From positions 1 to 64,000 of the forward strand of contig NZ_SOGQ01000061.1 of the NCBI RefSeq assembly GCF_004403465.1: 64,000 nucleotides of DNA. The letters are read 5' to 3'. The translations under genes and the position numbers were made by a program. The notes beneath the pieces were generated by a model. It saw nothing but the letters and a program-made list of their open reading frames with translations, was not told the origin of the DNA and ran no database searches. The stretch's first letter is position 1. Every line of letters begins with the position of its first letter. Source of the stretch: Cryobacterium sinapicolor (GTDB lineage: Bacteria; Actinomycetota; Actinomycetes; Actinomycetales; Microbacteriaceae). Shown in pieces: positions 1-8,114 of this stretch.

Positions 1-235
1 AGGCCGGCGAGGGCGGCGGCCACGCCGGCAGCCGCGGGCGGCCCGGGCCGCGACGCGGCGGATCGGGCCGGGGGTTCGGGCGCGGGCGGCGTCGGAGGAG
101 GGGACGAAAAAAATCCGCGGCTGGCCATTCCGCCAGCTTAGATTTGCGGGCTGTGAGTCCTCCCGCAATGGCCCTTGATAGCCGGGGTGATCGGGTTTAT
201 CGTCCCTGTGTCCACGCTCAACCGGAGGAGAACCC
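1..235. other. Leading stretch with no firm gene
   Basis: Very GC-rich sequence. Frame 1 on the plus strand is open from base 1 to a TAG at 139-141 and reads as an Ala/Gly-rich tail, so it could be the 3' end of a gene that starts outside the window; nothing else supports this. A short hairpin (GCTGGC/GCCAGC, 120-137) follows an A-run and precedes a weak T-rich stretch, so a terminator is possible. The remaining bases up to 235 contain the ribosome binding site CGGAGGAG for the next gene. Confidence 0.3.
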
Positions 236-676
236 ATGCTTGGTCCCATCGAAATCCTGGTCGTCGAATTCCCCGGAAACAGGTTCACGGGCGAGATCAT
301 GCCGGCGCTGAACGACCTCGTCGATGCCGAGACGATCAGCATCGTCGACGGTCTGTTCGTGATGAAGGATGCCGAAGGAACGATCACCTATTCGGAATTC
401 GAGGAACTCGGCGCCAGCGTCGATGCGTCGGCGCTCACCGAGGTCATGGACACGATCAACGGCCTCCTCTCCGACGACGATGTGCAGGAGCTCGCGGCGA
501 AGCTGGACGACAACTGCTCGGCGGCGATCCTGGTCTTCGAACACACCTGGATCAAGCCCCTGCGGGACGCCATCGTGAATTCCGGCGGGATACTCGTCGA
601 CACCGTCCGGATCCCCGGAATGGTGGTCGAGGAAGTGCTCGGGGCTCTCGCCGAGGGCGACACCGACACGGACTAG
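236..676 (+). CDS. DUF6325 family protein
   Basis: A 146-residue acidic, probably cytoplasmic protein with no signal peptide or membrane segment. It opens with a short strand (GPIEILVVEFPGN) that is typical of the small actinobacterial family DUF6325, whose function is unknown. The ATG at 236 is preceded by GGAGGAG at good spacing. It is followed 79 nt downstream by a SHOCT-domain protein, a pairing I recall from other actinobacteria and which may reflect a joint role in stress or membrane biology, but that is inference. The family call rests on recalled sequence style and could be checked by profile search. Confidence 0.7.
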   Translation: MLGPIEILVVEFPGNRFTGEIMPALNDLVDAETISIVDGLFVMKDAEGTITYSEFEELGASVDASALTEVMDTINGLLSDDDVQELAAKLDDNCSAAILVFEHTWIKPLRDAIVNSGGILVDTVRIPGMVVEEVLGALAEGDTDTD

Positions 677-755
677 CTCCGCCGCCCGCAGCAGACCTGA
701 CCAGCACACAATCTGAGACCGGCCCGGCGTGTCCGGGCCCGATGAAAGGAACACA

Positions 756-1082
756 ATGCCTCGACGAATGGGCCGACCCGGCCTGGTAGGCACCATGGCC
801 CGCACCGCCGTGGTGGCCGGAACAGCGACCGCGGTCGCCGGCAACGTGAGCCGGCGCCAGCAGGGCAAAGCGGACCAGCAGGCCGCCGAGCAGCAGGCCG
901 TAGCCGACCAGCAGTACCGGCAGCAGGCCGCGGTCGAGCAGCAGTACCAGCAGCAGGCGGAGCCCGCGCCGGCCGCCGACGACCTGGGCGCGCAGATCGA
1001 GCGGCTGGCCACCCTGAAAACGGCCGGCGTCATCAGCGAGGCCGAGTTCTCGGCGGCGAAGGCCAAGATCCTCGGGATCTGA
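756..1082 (+). CDS. SHOCT domain protein
   Basis: A 108-residue protein with a short N-terminal hydrophobic stretch (about residues 14-29), a Gln/Ala-rich central segment (residues 32-66) that is likely disordered or coiled, and a C-terminal SHOCT domain (about residues 76-108, with LATLKTAGVISEAEF). SHOCT domains are short oligomerisation modules found at protein ends. The ATG at 756 is chosen over an upstream GTG at 729 because AAAGGA lies just before it. It stands 79 nt after the DUF6325 gene and is probably co-transcribed with it. Confidence 0.75.
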   Translation: MPRRMGRPGLVGTMARTAVVAGTATAVAGNVSRRQQGKADQQAAEQQAVADQQYRQQAAVEQQYQQQAEPAPAADDLGAQIERLATLKTAGVISEAEFSAAKAKILGI

Positions 1083-1140
1083 CCCCCGGCCGCCGGGTGC
1101 GGAGCGGACGCCCAGTGGAATAGGGCAGGATCGAAGGATC

Positions 1141-3660
1141 ATGGCAACCCTCACCGCTCTCCCGCACGTCACCGATCCCGATGTGCTGTTCGAGGCCTTC
1201 GAAACGTGGGCGGGTGAGCAGGGACTGTCCCTCTACCCCGCTCAGGAGGAAGCCCTGATCGAGATCGTCTCCGGGGCGAACCTGATCCTGAGCACCCCGA
1301 CCGGCACCGGCAAGTCCCTGGTCGCCGTCGGCGCGCACTTCGCCGCGCTCTCGGCCGGCAAGCGCACCTTTTACACGGCGCCGATCAAGGCCCTCGTCAG
1401 CGAGAAGTTCTTCGCGCTGGTGGAGATCTTCGGCGCCGAGAACGTGGGCATGATGACCGGGGACTCATCGGTCAACGCGGACGCCCCGATCATCTGCTGC
1501 ACGGCCGAGATCCTCGCCAACCTCGCCCTGCGTAACGGTGAGGACACCCCCGTCGACCAGGTCGTGATGGACGAGTTCCACTTCTACGGCGACCCCGATC
1601 GTGGCTGGGCCTGGCAGGTGCCGCTGCTCCTGCTGCCCGGGGTTCAGTTCATCTTGATGTCGGCGACCCTCGGCGACGTCACCTTCATCGCCGACGACCT
1701 GTCCCGCCGCACCCGGCGGCCCACCGCGGTCGTCACGGGAGTGGAACGGCCCGTGCCGCTGCACTACTACTACGAGACCACGCCCGTGCACGAGACCGTG
1801 GAGGAACTGCTGAAGACCGGGCAGGCCCCGATCTACATCGTGCACTTCGCGCAGGCGGCCGCGCTCGAACGGGCCCAGGCGCTCAGCAGCGTCAAGGTGG
1901 CCACCAAGGATCAGAAGGAGGCGATCGCCGAACTGATCGGCGAATTCCGCTTCACGACGAGTTTCGGCAAGACCCTGTCCCGGCTGATCCGGATGGGTAT
2001 CGGCGTGCACCACGCAGGCATGCTGCCCAAGTACCGCCGCCTGGTCGAGCAGCTCGCCCAGCGCGGCCTGCTCCGCGTCATCTGCGGCACCGACACCCTC
2101 GGCGTGGGCATCAACGTGCCGATCCGCACCGTGCTCTTCACCGCGCTCACCAAGTACGACGGCGTCAAGATGCGCCAGCTCAACGCCCGCGAGTTCCACC
2201 AGATCGCGGGCCGCGCGGGCCGGGCCGGCTACGACACGGCCGGAACGGTGGTCATCCAGGCGCCGGACCACGAGACCGACAACCTCAAGGCCATCGAGAA
2301 GGCCGGCGACGACCCCAAGAAGAAGCGCAAGATCATCCGCAAGAAGGCGCCCGAGGGTTTCGTCTCCTGGGGTGAGCCCTCGTTCCAGCGGCTCGTAGCC
2401 GCCGAGCCCGAAACCATGCACTCGAGCATGCAGATGACCGCGGCGATGCTGATCAACGTGATCGGTCGCGGCGGCGACGCGTTCGGCCACGTCCACGCGC
2501 TGATCTTCGACAACCACGAACCCTGGAAGCGCCAGCTCGCGCACGCCCGGCGTGCCCTGGGCATCTACAAGACCCTGCGGTCGGCCGGGATCGTCGAGCA
2601 GAGCGCGACCGGGGACATCCGTCTGACCGTTGATTTGCAGCCGAATTTCGCCCTCAACCAGCCTTTGTCGCCCTTCGCGCTCGCCGCGTTCGACCTGCTC
2701 GACGCCGACCCCGACGTGGCCGGGCCTGGCAGCGGCCACTACGCCCTCGACATGATGTCCATCGTCGAGGCCACCCTCGACGACCCGCGTCCGGTGCTGA
2801 TGGGCCAGCAGTTCGCGGCCCGCGGCGAGGCCGTGAACGCCATGAAACGCGAGGGCATCGAATACGACGAGCGGATGGCGCTGCTCGAGGAGATCACCTG
2901 GCCGAAGCCGCTCGAGGAGTTGCTGGACTACACCTTCACCACCTACAAGGAATCCCAGCCGTGGATCGCCGACTTCGAGCTCAGCCCGAAGACGGTCGTG
3001 CGGGACATGTACGAGCGGGCCATGTCGTTCGGCGAGTTCGTGGCGTTCTACAAGCTCGCCCGGAGCGAGGGCGTCGTGCTGCGCTACCTCTCGGACGCCT
3101 ACCGGGCCGCCCGGCAGACCATCCCCGACGACGCCAAGACGGAGGACCTGCTGGACCTGATCGAATGGCTGGGCGAGCTGGTGCGCCAGGTCGACTCGAG
3201 CCTGCTCGACGAGTGGGAGGAACTCATCCACCCGGACCTGACCGTGCACGCGGGTGCGGCTCAGTCGGTGCTGCCGCCCGCGCCGCGCCGCCTGACCACC
3301 AATGCGCGCGCGTTCCGGATACTGGTGCGCAACGAGCTCTTCCGCCGGGTGCAGCTGGCCGCGCTCGAGAACTACGACGCGCTGGGCGAACTGGACCGAG
3401 AGCACGGTTTCCACGCGGATGCCTGGGGCGACGCCATGGACGGCTACTACGCCGAACACGATGAGTTGCTGACCGGGGCGAATGCGCGCAGCGCTGGCCT
3501 GATCATCTTCGACGAGGGCGCATCCGTCTGGACCGTGCGACAGATCTTCGACGACCCGGCGGGGGACCACGACTGGGGCATCAGCGCCACGGTCGACCTG
3601 GCCGACTCCGACGAGCTCGGCGCCGCCGTCCTGCGGGTCACCGGGGTGAACCGGCCGTAG
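1141..3660 (+). CDS. DEAD/DEAH-box (Ski2-like) RNA helicase with DUF3516-type C-terminus
   Basis: An 839-residue superfamily 2 helicase. The N-terminal RecA domain has Walker A TPTGTGKS (residues 52-59), Walker B DEFH (144-147) and motif III SAT (174-176). The second RecA domain ends in motif VI HQIAGRAGRAGYD (from about 353). A basic linker (DDPKKKRKIIRKKAPEG) then leads to a long C-terminal half that matches the actinobacterial DUF3516 helicases by layout. ATP-dependent unwinding of RNA, perhaps in ribosome assembly or RNA decay, is the family expectation; the true substrate is not known. The gene is monocistronic, and an inverted repeat (3664-3683) follows its stop. Confidence 0.88.
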   Translation: MATLTALPHVTDPDVLFEAFETWAGEQGLSLYPAQEEALIEIVSGANLILSTPTGTGKSLVAVGAHFAALSAGKRTFYTAPIKALVSEKFFALVEIFGAENVGMMTGDSSVNADAPIICCTAEILANLALRNGEDTPVDQVVMDEFHFYGDPDRGWAWQVPLLLLPGVQFILMSATLGDVTFIADDLSRRTRRPTAVVTGVERPVPLHYYYETTPVHETVEELLKTGQAPIYIVHFAQAAALERAQALSSVKVATKDQKEAIAELIGEFRFTTSFGKTLSRLIRMGIGVHHAGMLPKYRRLVEQLAQRGLLRVICGTDTLGVGINVPIRTVLFTALTKYDGVKMRQLNAREFHQIAGRAGRAGYDTAGTVVIQAPDHETDNLKAIEKAGDDPKKKRKIIRKKAPEGFVSWGEPSFQRLVAAEPETMHSSMQMTAAMLINVIGRGGDAFGHVHALIFDNHEPWKRQLAHARRALGIYKTLRSAGIVEQSATGDIRLTVDLQPNFALNQPLSPFALAAFDLLDADPDVAGPGSGHYALDMMSIVEATLDDPRPVLMGQQFAARGEAVNAMKREGIEYDERMALLEEITWPKPLEELLDYTFTTYKESQPWIADFELSPKTVVRDMYERAMSFGEFVAFYKLARSEGVVLRYLSDAYRAARQTIPDDAKTEDLLDLIEWLGELVRQVDSSLLDEWEELIHPDLTVHAGAAQSVLPPAPRRLTTNARAFRILVRNELFRRVQLAALENYDALGELDREHGFHADAWGDAMDGYYAEHDELLTGANARSAGLIIFDEGASVWTVRQIFDDPAGDHDWGISATVDLADSDELGAAVLRVTGVNRP

Positions 3661-3687
3661 GGACGCGGACGGAAGCGTCCGCGGGAG

Positions 3688-3693
3688 TACCGT
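3688..3693 (+). promoter_or_regulatory. -10 box of a leaderless promoter for the oxidoreductase gene
   Basis: TACCGT fits the TANNNT consensus and ends 6 nt before the ATG at 3700. There is no Shine-Dalgarno at proper spacing, so transcription probably starts at the A of the ATG. Confidence 0.5.
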
Positions 3694-3699
3694 GGGAGT

Positions 3700-4749
3700 A
3701 TGACGCCGTCCCCAGCATCCGTCGCCCCCATCCGCACCGGACTGATCGGGTTCGGCACGTCCGGGCGCGTGTTCCACAGCCCGCTCCTCGCCGCGAACCC
3801 CGAGTTCTCGCTTGACCTGATCGTGACCCGTGACCCGGCACGGCGCGAGCTGGCCGGCGGGCGGCACCCGGGTGTTCGCCTGGTGCCGACCGCGGACGAC
3901 CTGTTCGCCGCCGCCGACGACCTGGACCTGGTCGTGATCGGCTCGCCCTCGGGCACGCACGTCGAGCTCGCCCACGCGGCCCTCGACGCCGGGCTCGCCG
4001 TGGTCGTCGACAAGCCGTTCGCGGTGACTCCCCGGGAGGGCCGCGGCCTGATCGAGAAGGCCCAGCGTCTCGGTCTGCTGCTCACCGTCTTCCAGAATCG
4101 GCGCTGGGACGGCGACTTCCTCACCCTGCGCGGCGTAATCGCCGCGGGGGCGTTGGGCGAGGTTCGCCGATTCGAGTCCCGGTTCGAGTGGTGGAAGCCC
4201 GAGCAGACCAAGCAGTGGAAGGTCGGCGCGACCATCCAGCAGGGCGGCGGGGTGCTGTTCGATCTCGGCGCGCACCTGATCGACCAGGCCCTGGCGCTGT
4301 TCGGTCCGGTCGACGGCGTCTACGCGGAGACCGTGACGCGACGGCCGGGAGGGGCCGCCGACGACGACACCTTCGTGGCGCTGCACCACGGGTCGGGGGT
4401 GCGCTCGCACCTGTGGATGAACGGCATCGCCGCCCAGGTCGGCCCGCGCTTCCACGTGCTCGGCTCCGAATCCGGCTACACCAAGTGGGGACTCGACGGC
4501 CAGGAGGCCGCCCTCGCTGCCGGGGCGCGCCCGACCGACCCGGGTTTCGGGGTCGATCCGGAGTCCGCCTGGGGCATGCTCGGACGTGACGGGTCGCTGA
4601 CCCGGGTGCCGGCCGAACGCGGCAACTACGCGGCGTTCTACACCGGTCTCGCCGACGCGATCCTGCGCGGGGCCCCGGTGCCCGTGGACCCGCGTGAGTC
4701 GCTGCGCACGATCGCCCTGATCGAGCGCATCAACCTGCTGACCCACTAG
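3700..4749 (+). CDS. Gfo/Idh/MocA family oxidoreductase
   Basis: A 349-residue cytoplasmic NAD(P)-dependent dehydrogenase. The N-terminal Rossmann fold has a dinucleotide-binding loop IGFGTSGRVFHS (residues 16-27), and the conserved DKPF motif contains the likely catalytic Lys (K105). The C-terminal half is the alpha/beta substrate domain, with GGGVLFDLGAHLIDQ typical of the family. Relatives oxidise sugars, inositols or similar polyols; the substrate cannot be told from sequence, and no sugar-utilisation genes lie nearby. The start is supported by the leaderless -10 box. Confidence 0.88.
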   Translation: MTPSPASVAPIRTGLIGFGTSGRVFHSPLLAANPEFSLDLIVTRDPARRELAGGRHPGVRLVPTADDLFAAADDLDLVVIGSPSGTHVELAHAALDAGLAVVVDKPFAVTPREGRGLIEKAQRLGLLLTVFQNRRWDGDFLTLRGVIAAGALGEVRRFESRFEWWKPEQTKQWKVGATIQQGGGVLFDLGAHLIDQALALFGPVDGVYAETVTRRPGGAADDDTFVALHHGSGVRSHLWMNGIAAQVGPRFHVLGSESGYTKWGLDGQEAALAAGARPTDPGFGVDPESAWGMLGRDGSLTRVPAERGNYAAFYTGLADAILRGAPVPVDPRESLRTIALIERINLLTH

Positions 4750-4874
4750 CCGGGTCAGTCCCGGCCCCTCCGTCGCGGTATCCCCGGTCGGTCACGATCG
4801 GCCGCACCCGTGGGTGCCGTGCAGCGCCGCGCGGCACGGGGTGGCGGAGCGCAGCGCCGTTCCGGTGGCGTGCT

Positions 4875-5018
4875 GTGCCGTGCCGGAGGAGTGCCGTGCC
4901 GGAGGGGTGCCGTGCCGGAGGGGTGCCGTGCCGGAGGGGTGCCGTGCCGGAGGGGTGCCGTGCCGGAGGAGTGCCGTGCCGGAGGAGTGCCGTGCCGGAG
5001 GAGTGCCGTGCCGGAGGC
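4875..5018. repeat. Nine-copy 16-bp tandem repeat
   Basis: Nine head-to-tail copies of GTGCCGTGCCGGAGGR. The sixteenth base runs A,G,G,G,G,A,A,A, and the ninth copy ends in C. Because 16 is not a multiple of 3, the array is open in several frames and creates spurious repetitive ORFs on both strands. It directly abuts palindromic element copy A. The near-identity of the copies suggests recent slippage and a variable copy number between strains. Confidence 0.95.
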
Positions 5019-5106
5019 GAACGAATTCGACGGAGATTTTCGGGAAAACGCACCGTAGCGGCGTGTTCAGGGCCGGATTTGGCAAAATCTCCGTCGAATT
5101 CGTTCG
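5018..5106. repeat. Palindromic element family 1, copy A
   Basis: Perfect 23-bp inverted arms (5018-5040 and 5084-5106) around a 43-nt loop. The arm core AATTCGACGGAGATTTT is shared with copies at 10720 and 15669, while the loops differ. The element lies between the convergent oxidoreductase gene and the secreted-protein gene at 5118-5407, next to the 16-bp tandem array. Confidence 0.93.
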
Positions 5107-5117
5107 GGGCGGAGGCG

Positions 5118-5407
5118 TTACAGGGCCTCGCTCGCGGTGCCGTCCGTGCCATCCGGGACGTCGGCATCCGTGCCCGCACCGGTGTCGGTGCCATCCGGGC
5201 CGGGGTCGGTGTCGTCGTCCGCGTGGTCGTGCGCTTTTCGGGGTTCGCCGGGGTGTCAGTCGAGTTGCCGGGGTCGGGCGTCGAGGTGGCGCTCGGGACA
5301 TCCGTCGGGGTGGATGCGGAACTGACCTGGGTCAGGCGGAACGCTCCGGCGCCGAGCACGGAACCGACGATGGCGGTGCCGACGAGTACTTTCAGAAGCT
5401 TCTTCAT
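5118..5407 (-). pseudogene. Small secreted acidic protein, apparently frameshifted
   Basis: The gene starts at ATG 5407 with a clear signal sequence (MKKLLKVLVGTAIVGSVLGA) and a Thr/Pro/Ser-rich linker. After NPEK the reading frame becomes Arg/Thr-rich and runs on through palindrome A and the tandem array to 4730. If one A is added to the A4 run at 5235-5238, the frame instead reads AHDHADDDTDPGPDGTD, continues as an Asp/Gly/Thr tail and ends at TAA 5118-5120, giving about 96 residues. That acidic tail looks natural, so I infer a single-base loss or a sequence error. Function is unknown; it was probably exported. Confidence 0.6.
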
Positions 5408-5513
5408 GGGGACTCCACTTCTGTGCCGCCCCGACGTTCGAGGCGTGTCATCACTGTTGGGGAGTCGGCTATCGGGGCCCTATCGGGAAGCTGGGAAAGT
5501 GCCGCCGGAGGTG

Positions 5514-5999
5514 CTACCCGGTGGTGGTCCAGTCGAGGTTGATCACGTCCCGGATATAGATGTCCTCGCCCAGGCCCGACACCGAGGGGTTCATGCGCAG
5601 CAGCTGCTGCACCGGCAGGTCGAACCGTTGTGCGATGGCGAAGAAGTCGTCGCCCTCCAGCACAGAGTAGCTGCTCGGGGCACCCGCGCCGTCGGTGACA
5701 GGGGCGCCGGCGGCACCGACGGCGGCACCCAGGTCGACGGCCGGGCCCTCAGGCAGCGGCTCGGCCGGCACGGCCTCGGCGTTGGGCGTGATGGTCGGAT
5801 CCGGCGCGACGACGGCCTCGGGTACGGATGTCGGCGTCGGCGTCGGCGTGGGCGTCGGGGTGGGCGTCACGGTCACGGTCGCGGTGACCACCGGGGCCGG
5901 GGCGCCGGCGCAACCGGCCAGGGCGAGCGGCAGCAGCAGCAGGGCGGCCAGAGCGGCCCGGGCCGCTGGGTGGGCGGGTGTCGGTCGAGCAGAATTCAT
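5514..5999 (-). CDS. LysM-domain lipoprotein
   Basis: A 161-residue protein with a lipoprotein signal peptide and lipobox LAGC (Cys30). A Thr-Pro repeat and a Pro/Ala-rich spacer (about 40-105) are followed by a C-terminal LysM module (about 110-156, with YSVLEGDDFFAIAQRF). LysM binds peptidoglycan glycan strands, so the protein is expected at the outer face of the membrane, touching the cell wall. No catalytic domain is present. It is divergent in function from its neighbours; the next gene downstream on this strand is the damaged secreted protein at 5118-5407. Confidence 0.85.
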   Translation of the reverse strand: MNSARPTPAHPAARAALAALLLLPLALAGCAGAPAPVVTATVTVTPTPTPTPTPTPTSVPEAVVAPDPTITPNAEAVPAEPLPEGPAVDLGAAVGAAGAPVTDGAGAPSSYSVLEGDDFFAIAQRFDLPVQQLLRMNPSVSGLGEDIYIRDVINLDWTTTG

Positions 6000-6074
6000 C
6001 GGATGTCCCCCTCAAAGAAAGCGCCGCTCGATCCCCTGAGCGGATGCTGCCAGTTTAGGCCGCGGGTGGCGGTG

Positions 6075-7448
6075 TCAGCATTCGATCACATTGACCGCGA
6101 GCCCACCCTCGCTGGTCTCCTTGTACTTGGTCGACATGTCCAGGCCGGTCTGGCGCATGGTTTCGATCACGGCGTCGAGGGAGACGAGGTGCGTGCCGTC
6201 GCCGTGCAGGGCCAGCCGGGCTGCCGACACGGCCGTCGAGGAGGCGATGGCGTTGCGCTCGATGCAGGGCACTTGCACGAGCCCGCCGACGGGGTCGCAG
6301 GTGAGGCCCAGGTGGTGCTCCATCGCGATCTCGGCCGCGTTCTCCACCTGCCGCGGCGTACCGCCGAGCACGGCGCAGAGGGCGCCGGATGCCATGGCGC
6401 AGGCGGAACCGACCTCGGCCTGGCAGCCGCCCTCCGCCCCGGAGATGGAGGCGTTGGCTTTGACGAGCGAACCGATGGCGACGGCGGTGAGTAGATAGCG
6501 ACGGATGCCCGCGGCATCCGCTCCGGGTACGAAGCGCAGGTAGTAGTGGCCGACCGCGGGGATGATGCCGGCCGCGCCGTTGGTGGGGGCGGTGACCACG
6601 CGGCCTCCGGCGGCGTTCTCCTCGTTGACGGCAAGGGCGAAGGCGTGCAACCACTCGGTCGAGGTGTCGCGTTCGCGCAGCGGCAACCGGTCATATTCCT
6701 CAAGCTGCATGCGTATCGCGGCGGCGCGGCGCTTGACGCGGAGGCCGCCAGGGAGGGTGCCAGTGGCCGCGAGCCCGGCCTCCACGCAGACGTGCATGGC
6801 GTCCCAGATAGCGTCAAGGCCGGCGTCGAGCGCCGCGGCCCCGTGGATCGCCTCCTCGTTGGCGCGGGCGATGTCGCAGATGGCGACGTCGTCGAGATCG
6901 CAGAGGGCGAGGAGTTCGGCGCTGGAGGAATACTGCCTCGGCTGCGGTGCGCACCGGCCGGGGCCGATCGGGTCGCCGTCGCGGCGGATGAAACCGCCGC
7001 CGATCGAGTACCAGGTCTCTTCCAGCAGGGGGAGGCCGTCGTGGCCCCAGGCCGTCAGCGTCAGCGCATTGGGGTGACCGGGCAACCGGGTGCGTGCCTC
7101 GAAGGCGACATCGTCCTTGCGGACCGGAATGGGATGGCTGCCGCCGAGCAGGAGCACGGCGTCGTCGGCCAGGCCGGACCAGGCAGAGCGTACGGCATCT
7201 GGGTCGCAGGTCTCGGGGCGCAGCCCGGCGAGGCCGGCCAGCACCGCGTCGGGTGTGCCGTGCCCGAGCCCGGTGGAGCCGAGCGAGCCGTACAGGGAGC
7301 AGCTGATCCGGGCCACCTCGGAGAGTCGACCACCGTCGCGGAGGTGGTCGGCGAAGGTGAGCGCCGCCCGCATCGGGCCGACCGTGTGGGAGCTGGAGGG
7401 GCCGATTCCAATGGAGAAGAGGTCGAGTGCCGACACATACGCAGTCAT
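6075..7448 (-). CDS. sdaA: L-serine ammonia-lyase, single-chain type
   Basis: A 457-residue iron-sulfur enzyme that converts L-serine to pyruvate and ammonia. The N-terminal beta domain carries SIGIGPSSSHTVGPMRAA. The C-terminal alpha domain has the cluster and substrate motifs EGGCQAEVGSACAMA and TCDPVGGLVQVPC, whose cysteines are expected to hold the [4Fe-4S] cluster. Length matches the one-chain SdaA family. I chose ATG 7448 (MTAYVSALDLFS) over a start ten codons upstream because family members begin here and a -10 box TACGAT sits exactly 6 nt upstream. Confidence 0.95.
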   Translation of the reverse strand: MTAYVSALDLFSIGIGPSSSHTVGPMRAALTFADHLRDGGRLSEVARISCSLYGSLGSTGLGHGTPDAVLAGLAGLRPETCDPDAVRSAWSGLADDAVLLLGGSHPIPVRKDDVAFEARTRLPGHPNALTLTAWGHDGLPLLEETWYSIGGGFIRRDGDPIGPGRCAPQPRQYSSSAELLALCDLDDVAICDIARANEEAIHGAAALDAGLDAIWDAMHVCVEAGLAATGTLPGGLRVKRRAAAIRMQLEEYDRLPLRERDTSTEWLHAFALAVNEENAAGGRVVTAPTNGAAGIIPAVGHYYLRFVPGADAAGIRRYLLTAVAIGSLVKANASISGAEGGCQAEVGSACAMASGALCAVLGGTPRQVENAAEIAMEHHLGLTCDPVGGLVQVPCIERNAIASSTAVSAARLALHGDGTHLVSLDAVIETMRQTGLDMSTKYKETSEGGLAVNVIEC

Positions 7449-7454
7449 CGCACC

Positions 7455-7460
7455 ATCGTA
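7455..7460 (-). promoter_or_regulatory. -10 box of a leaderless promoter for sdaA
   Basis: On the minus strand TACGAT ends 6 nt before the ATG of sdaA. No Shine-Dalgarno is present at usual spacing. This site supports the start at 7448. Confidence 0.55.
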
Positions 7461-7490
7461 ACCGTGACCCGGTGCCACGCCGGGGCACGG

Positions 7491-8114
7491 TCAGCGGATG
7501 GTCGTGCGCGCCGTGATCTGGCCGGTGTCGAACCCGAGGAGGTGCAGCCCGCCGTGGAACCGGGCGTGCTCGATCTTGATGCAACGGTCCATCACCACGG
7601 TGAGGCCCTTCGATTCACCGTATTCGGCGGCCTCCTGGTTCCAGATACCGAGTTGCACCCAGACGGTGGGGGCACCAATGGCGAGAACCTCGTCGATCAC
7701 GGCGGGGATGTCGCCGGCCCGGCGGAAGACGTCGACGATGTCGGGCACCTCGGGCAGCGACGCGAGGTCGGGGTACGCCGTTTCGCCGAGGATGGTCTTC
7801 GCGTTCGGGTTGACGAAGTACACCCGGTAGTCGCTCGACTGCTGCAGGTAGGTGCCCACGAAATAGCTGGAGCGGGCCGGGTTCGGCGACGCGCCGACGA
7901 TGGCGATCGACTTCGCCGCCCGCAGGATCTTCAACCGGGCCTTGGCGTCGGGGCCTTCCCAGGTGCGCTGGGATTTCAGCAGCTTCGCGAGCGGGGAACC
8001 GGTGGGAACCGAGCAGCTGAGCCCGTTGGCGAGGTGCACGGTGTCATGTGCGGTGGCAGCCGTGGCCGGGGTGGTGCCGGAGACGGTGTCGCTGTTCAGG
8101 TGATGCCCGCTCAT
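7491..8114 (-). CDS. CoA-binding (succinyl-CoA synthetase-like) domain protein
   Basis: A 207-residue cytoplasmic protein. After a roughly 60-residue N-terminal extension comes a Rossmann-like CoA_binding domain (IAIVGASPNPARSSYF; later FVNPNAKTILGETAY and PTVWVQLGIWNQEAAEY) related to YccU. Such proteins bind CoA or a nucleotide; their physiological job is mostly unknown. The ATG overlaps the stop of the upstream O-acetylhomoserine sulfhydrylase gene (ATGA, 8111-8114), so the two are translationally coupled and probably work in the same sulfur or methionine context. Confidence 0.85.
   Translation of the reverse strand: MSGHHLNSDTVSGTTPATAATAHDTVHLANGLSCSVPTGSPLAKLLKSQRTWEGPDAKARLKILRAAKSIAIVGASPNPARSSYFVGTYLQQSSDYRVYFVNPNAKTILGETAYPDLASLPEVPDIVDVFRRAGDIPAVIDEVLAIGAPTVWVQLGIWNQEAAEYGESKGLTVVMDRCIKIEHARFHGGLHLLGFDTGQITARTTIR

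Noticed and set aside
1465-4746. A 1093-codon open frame on the minus strand opposite the helicase and oxidoreductase genes
   Set aside because: It is a shadow frame of two well-supported plus-strand genes in GC-rich DNA; its translation has no recognisable domain and spans a gene boundary.
4875-5018. CRISPR array
   Set aside because: Units are contiguous 16-mers with no spacers, and no cas genes are present.
4810-6494. Long plus-strand frames through the 16-bp tandem array
   Set aside because: The array keeps several frames open by its composition. The translations are repeats of the unit and then run antisense to the LysM and sdaA genes.
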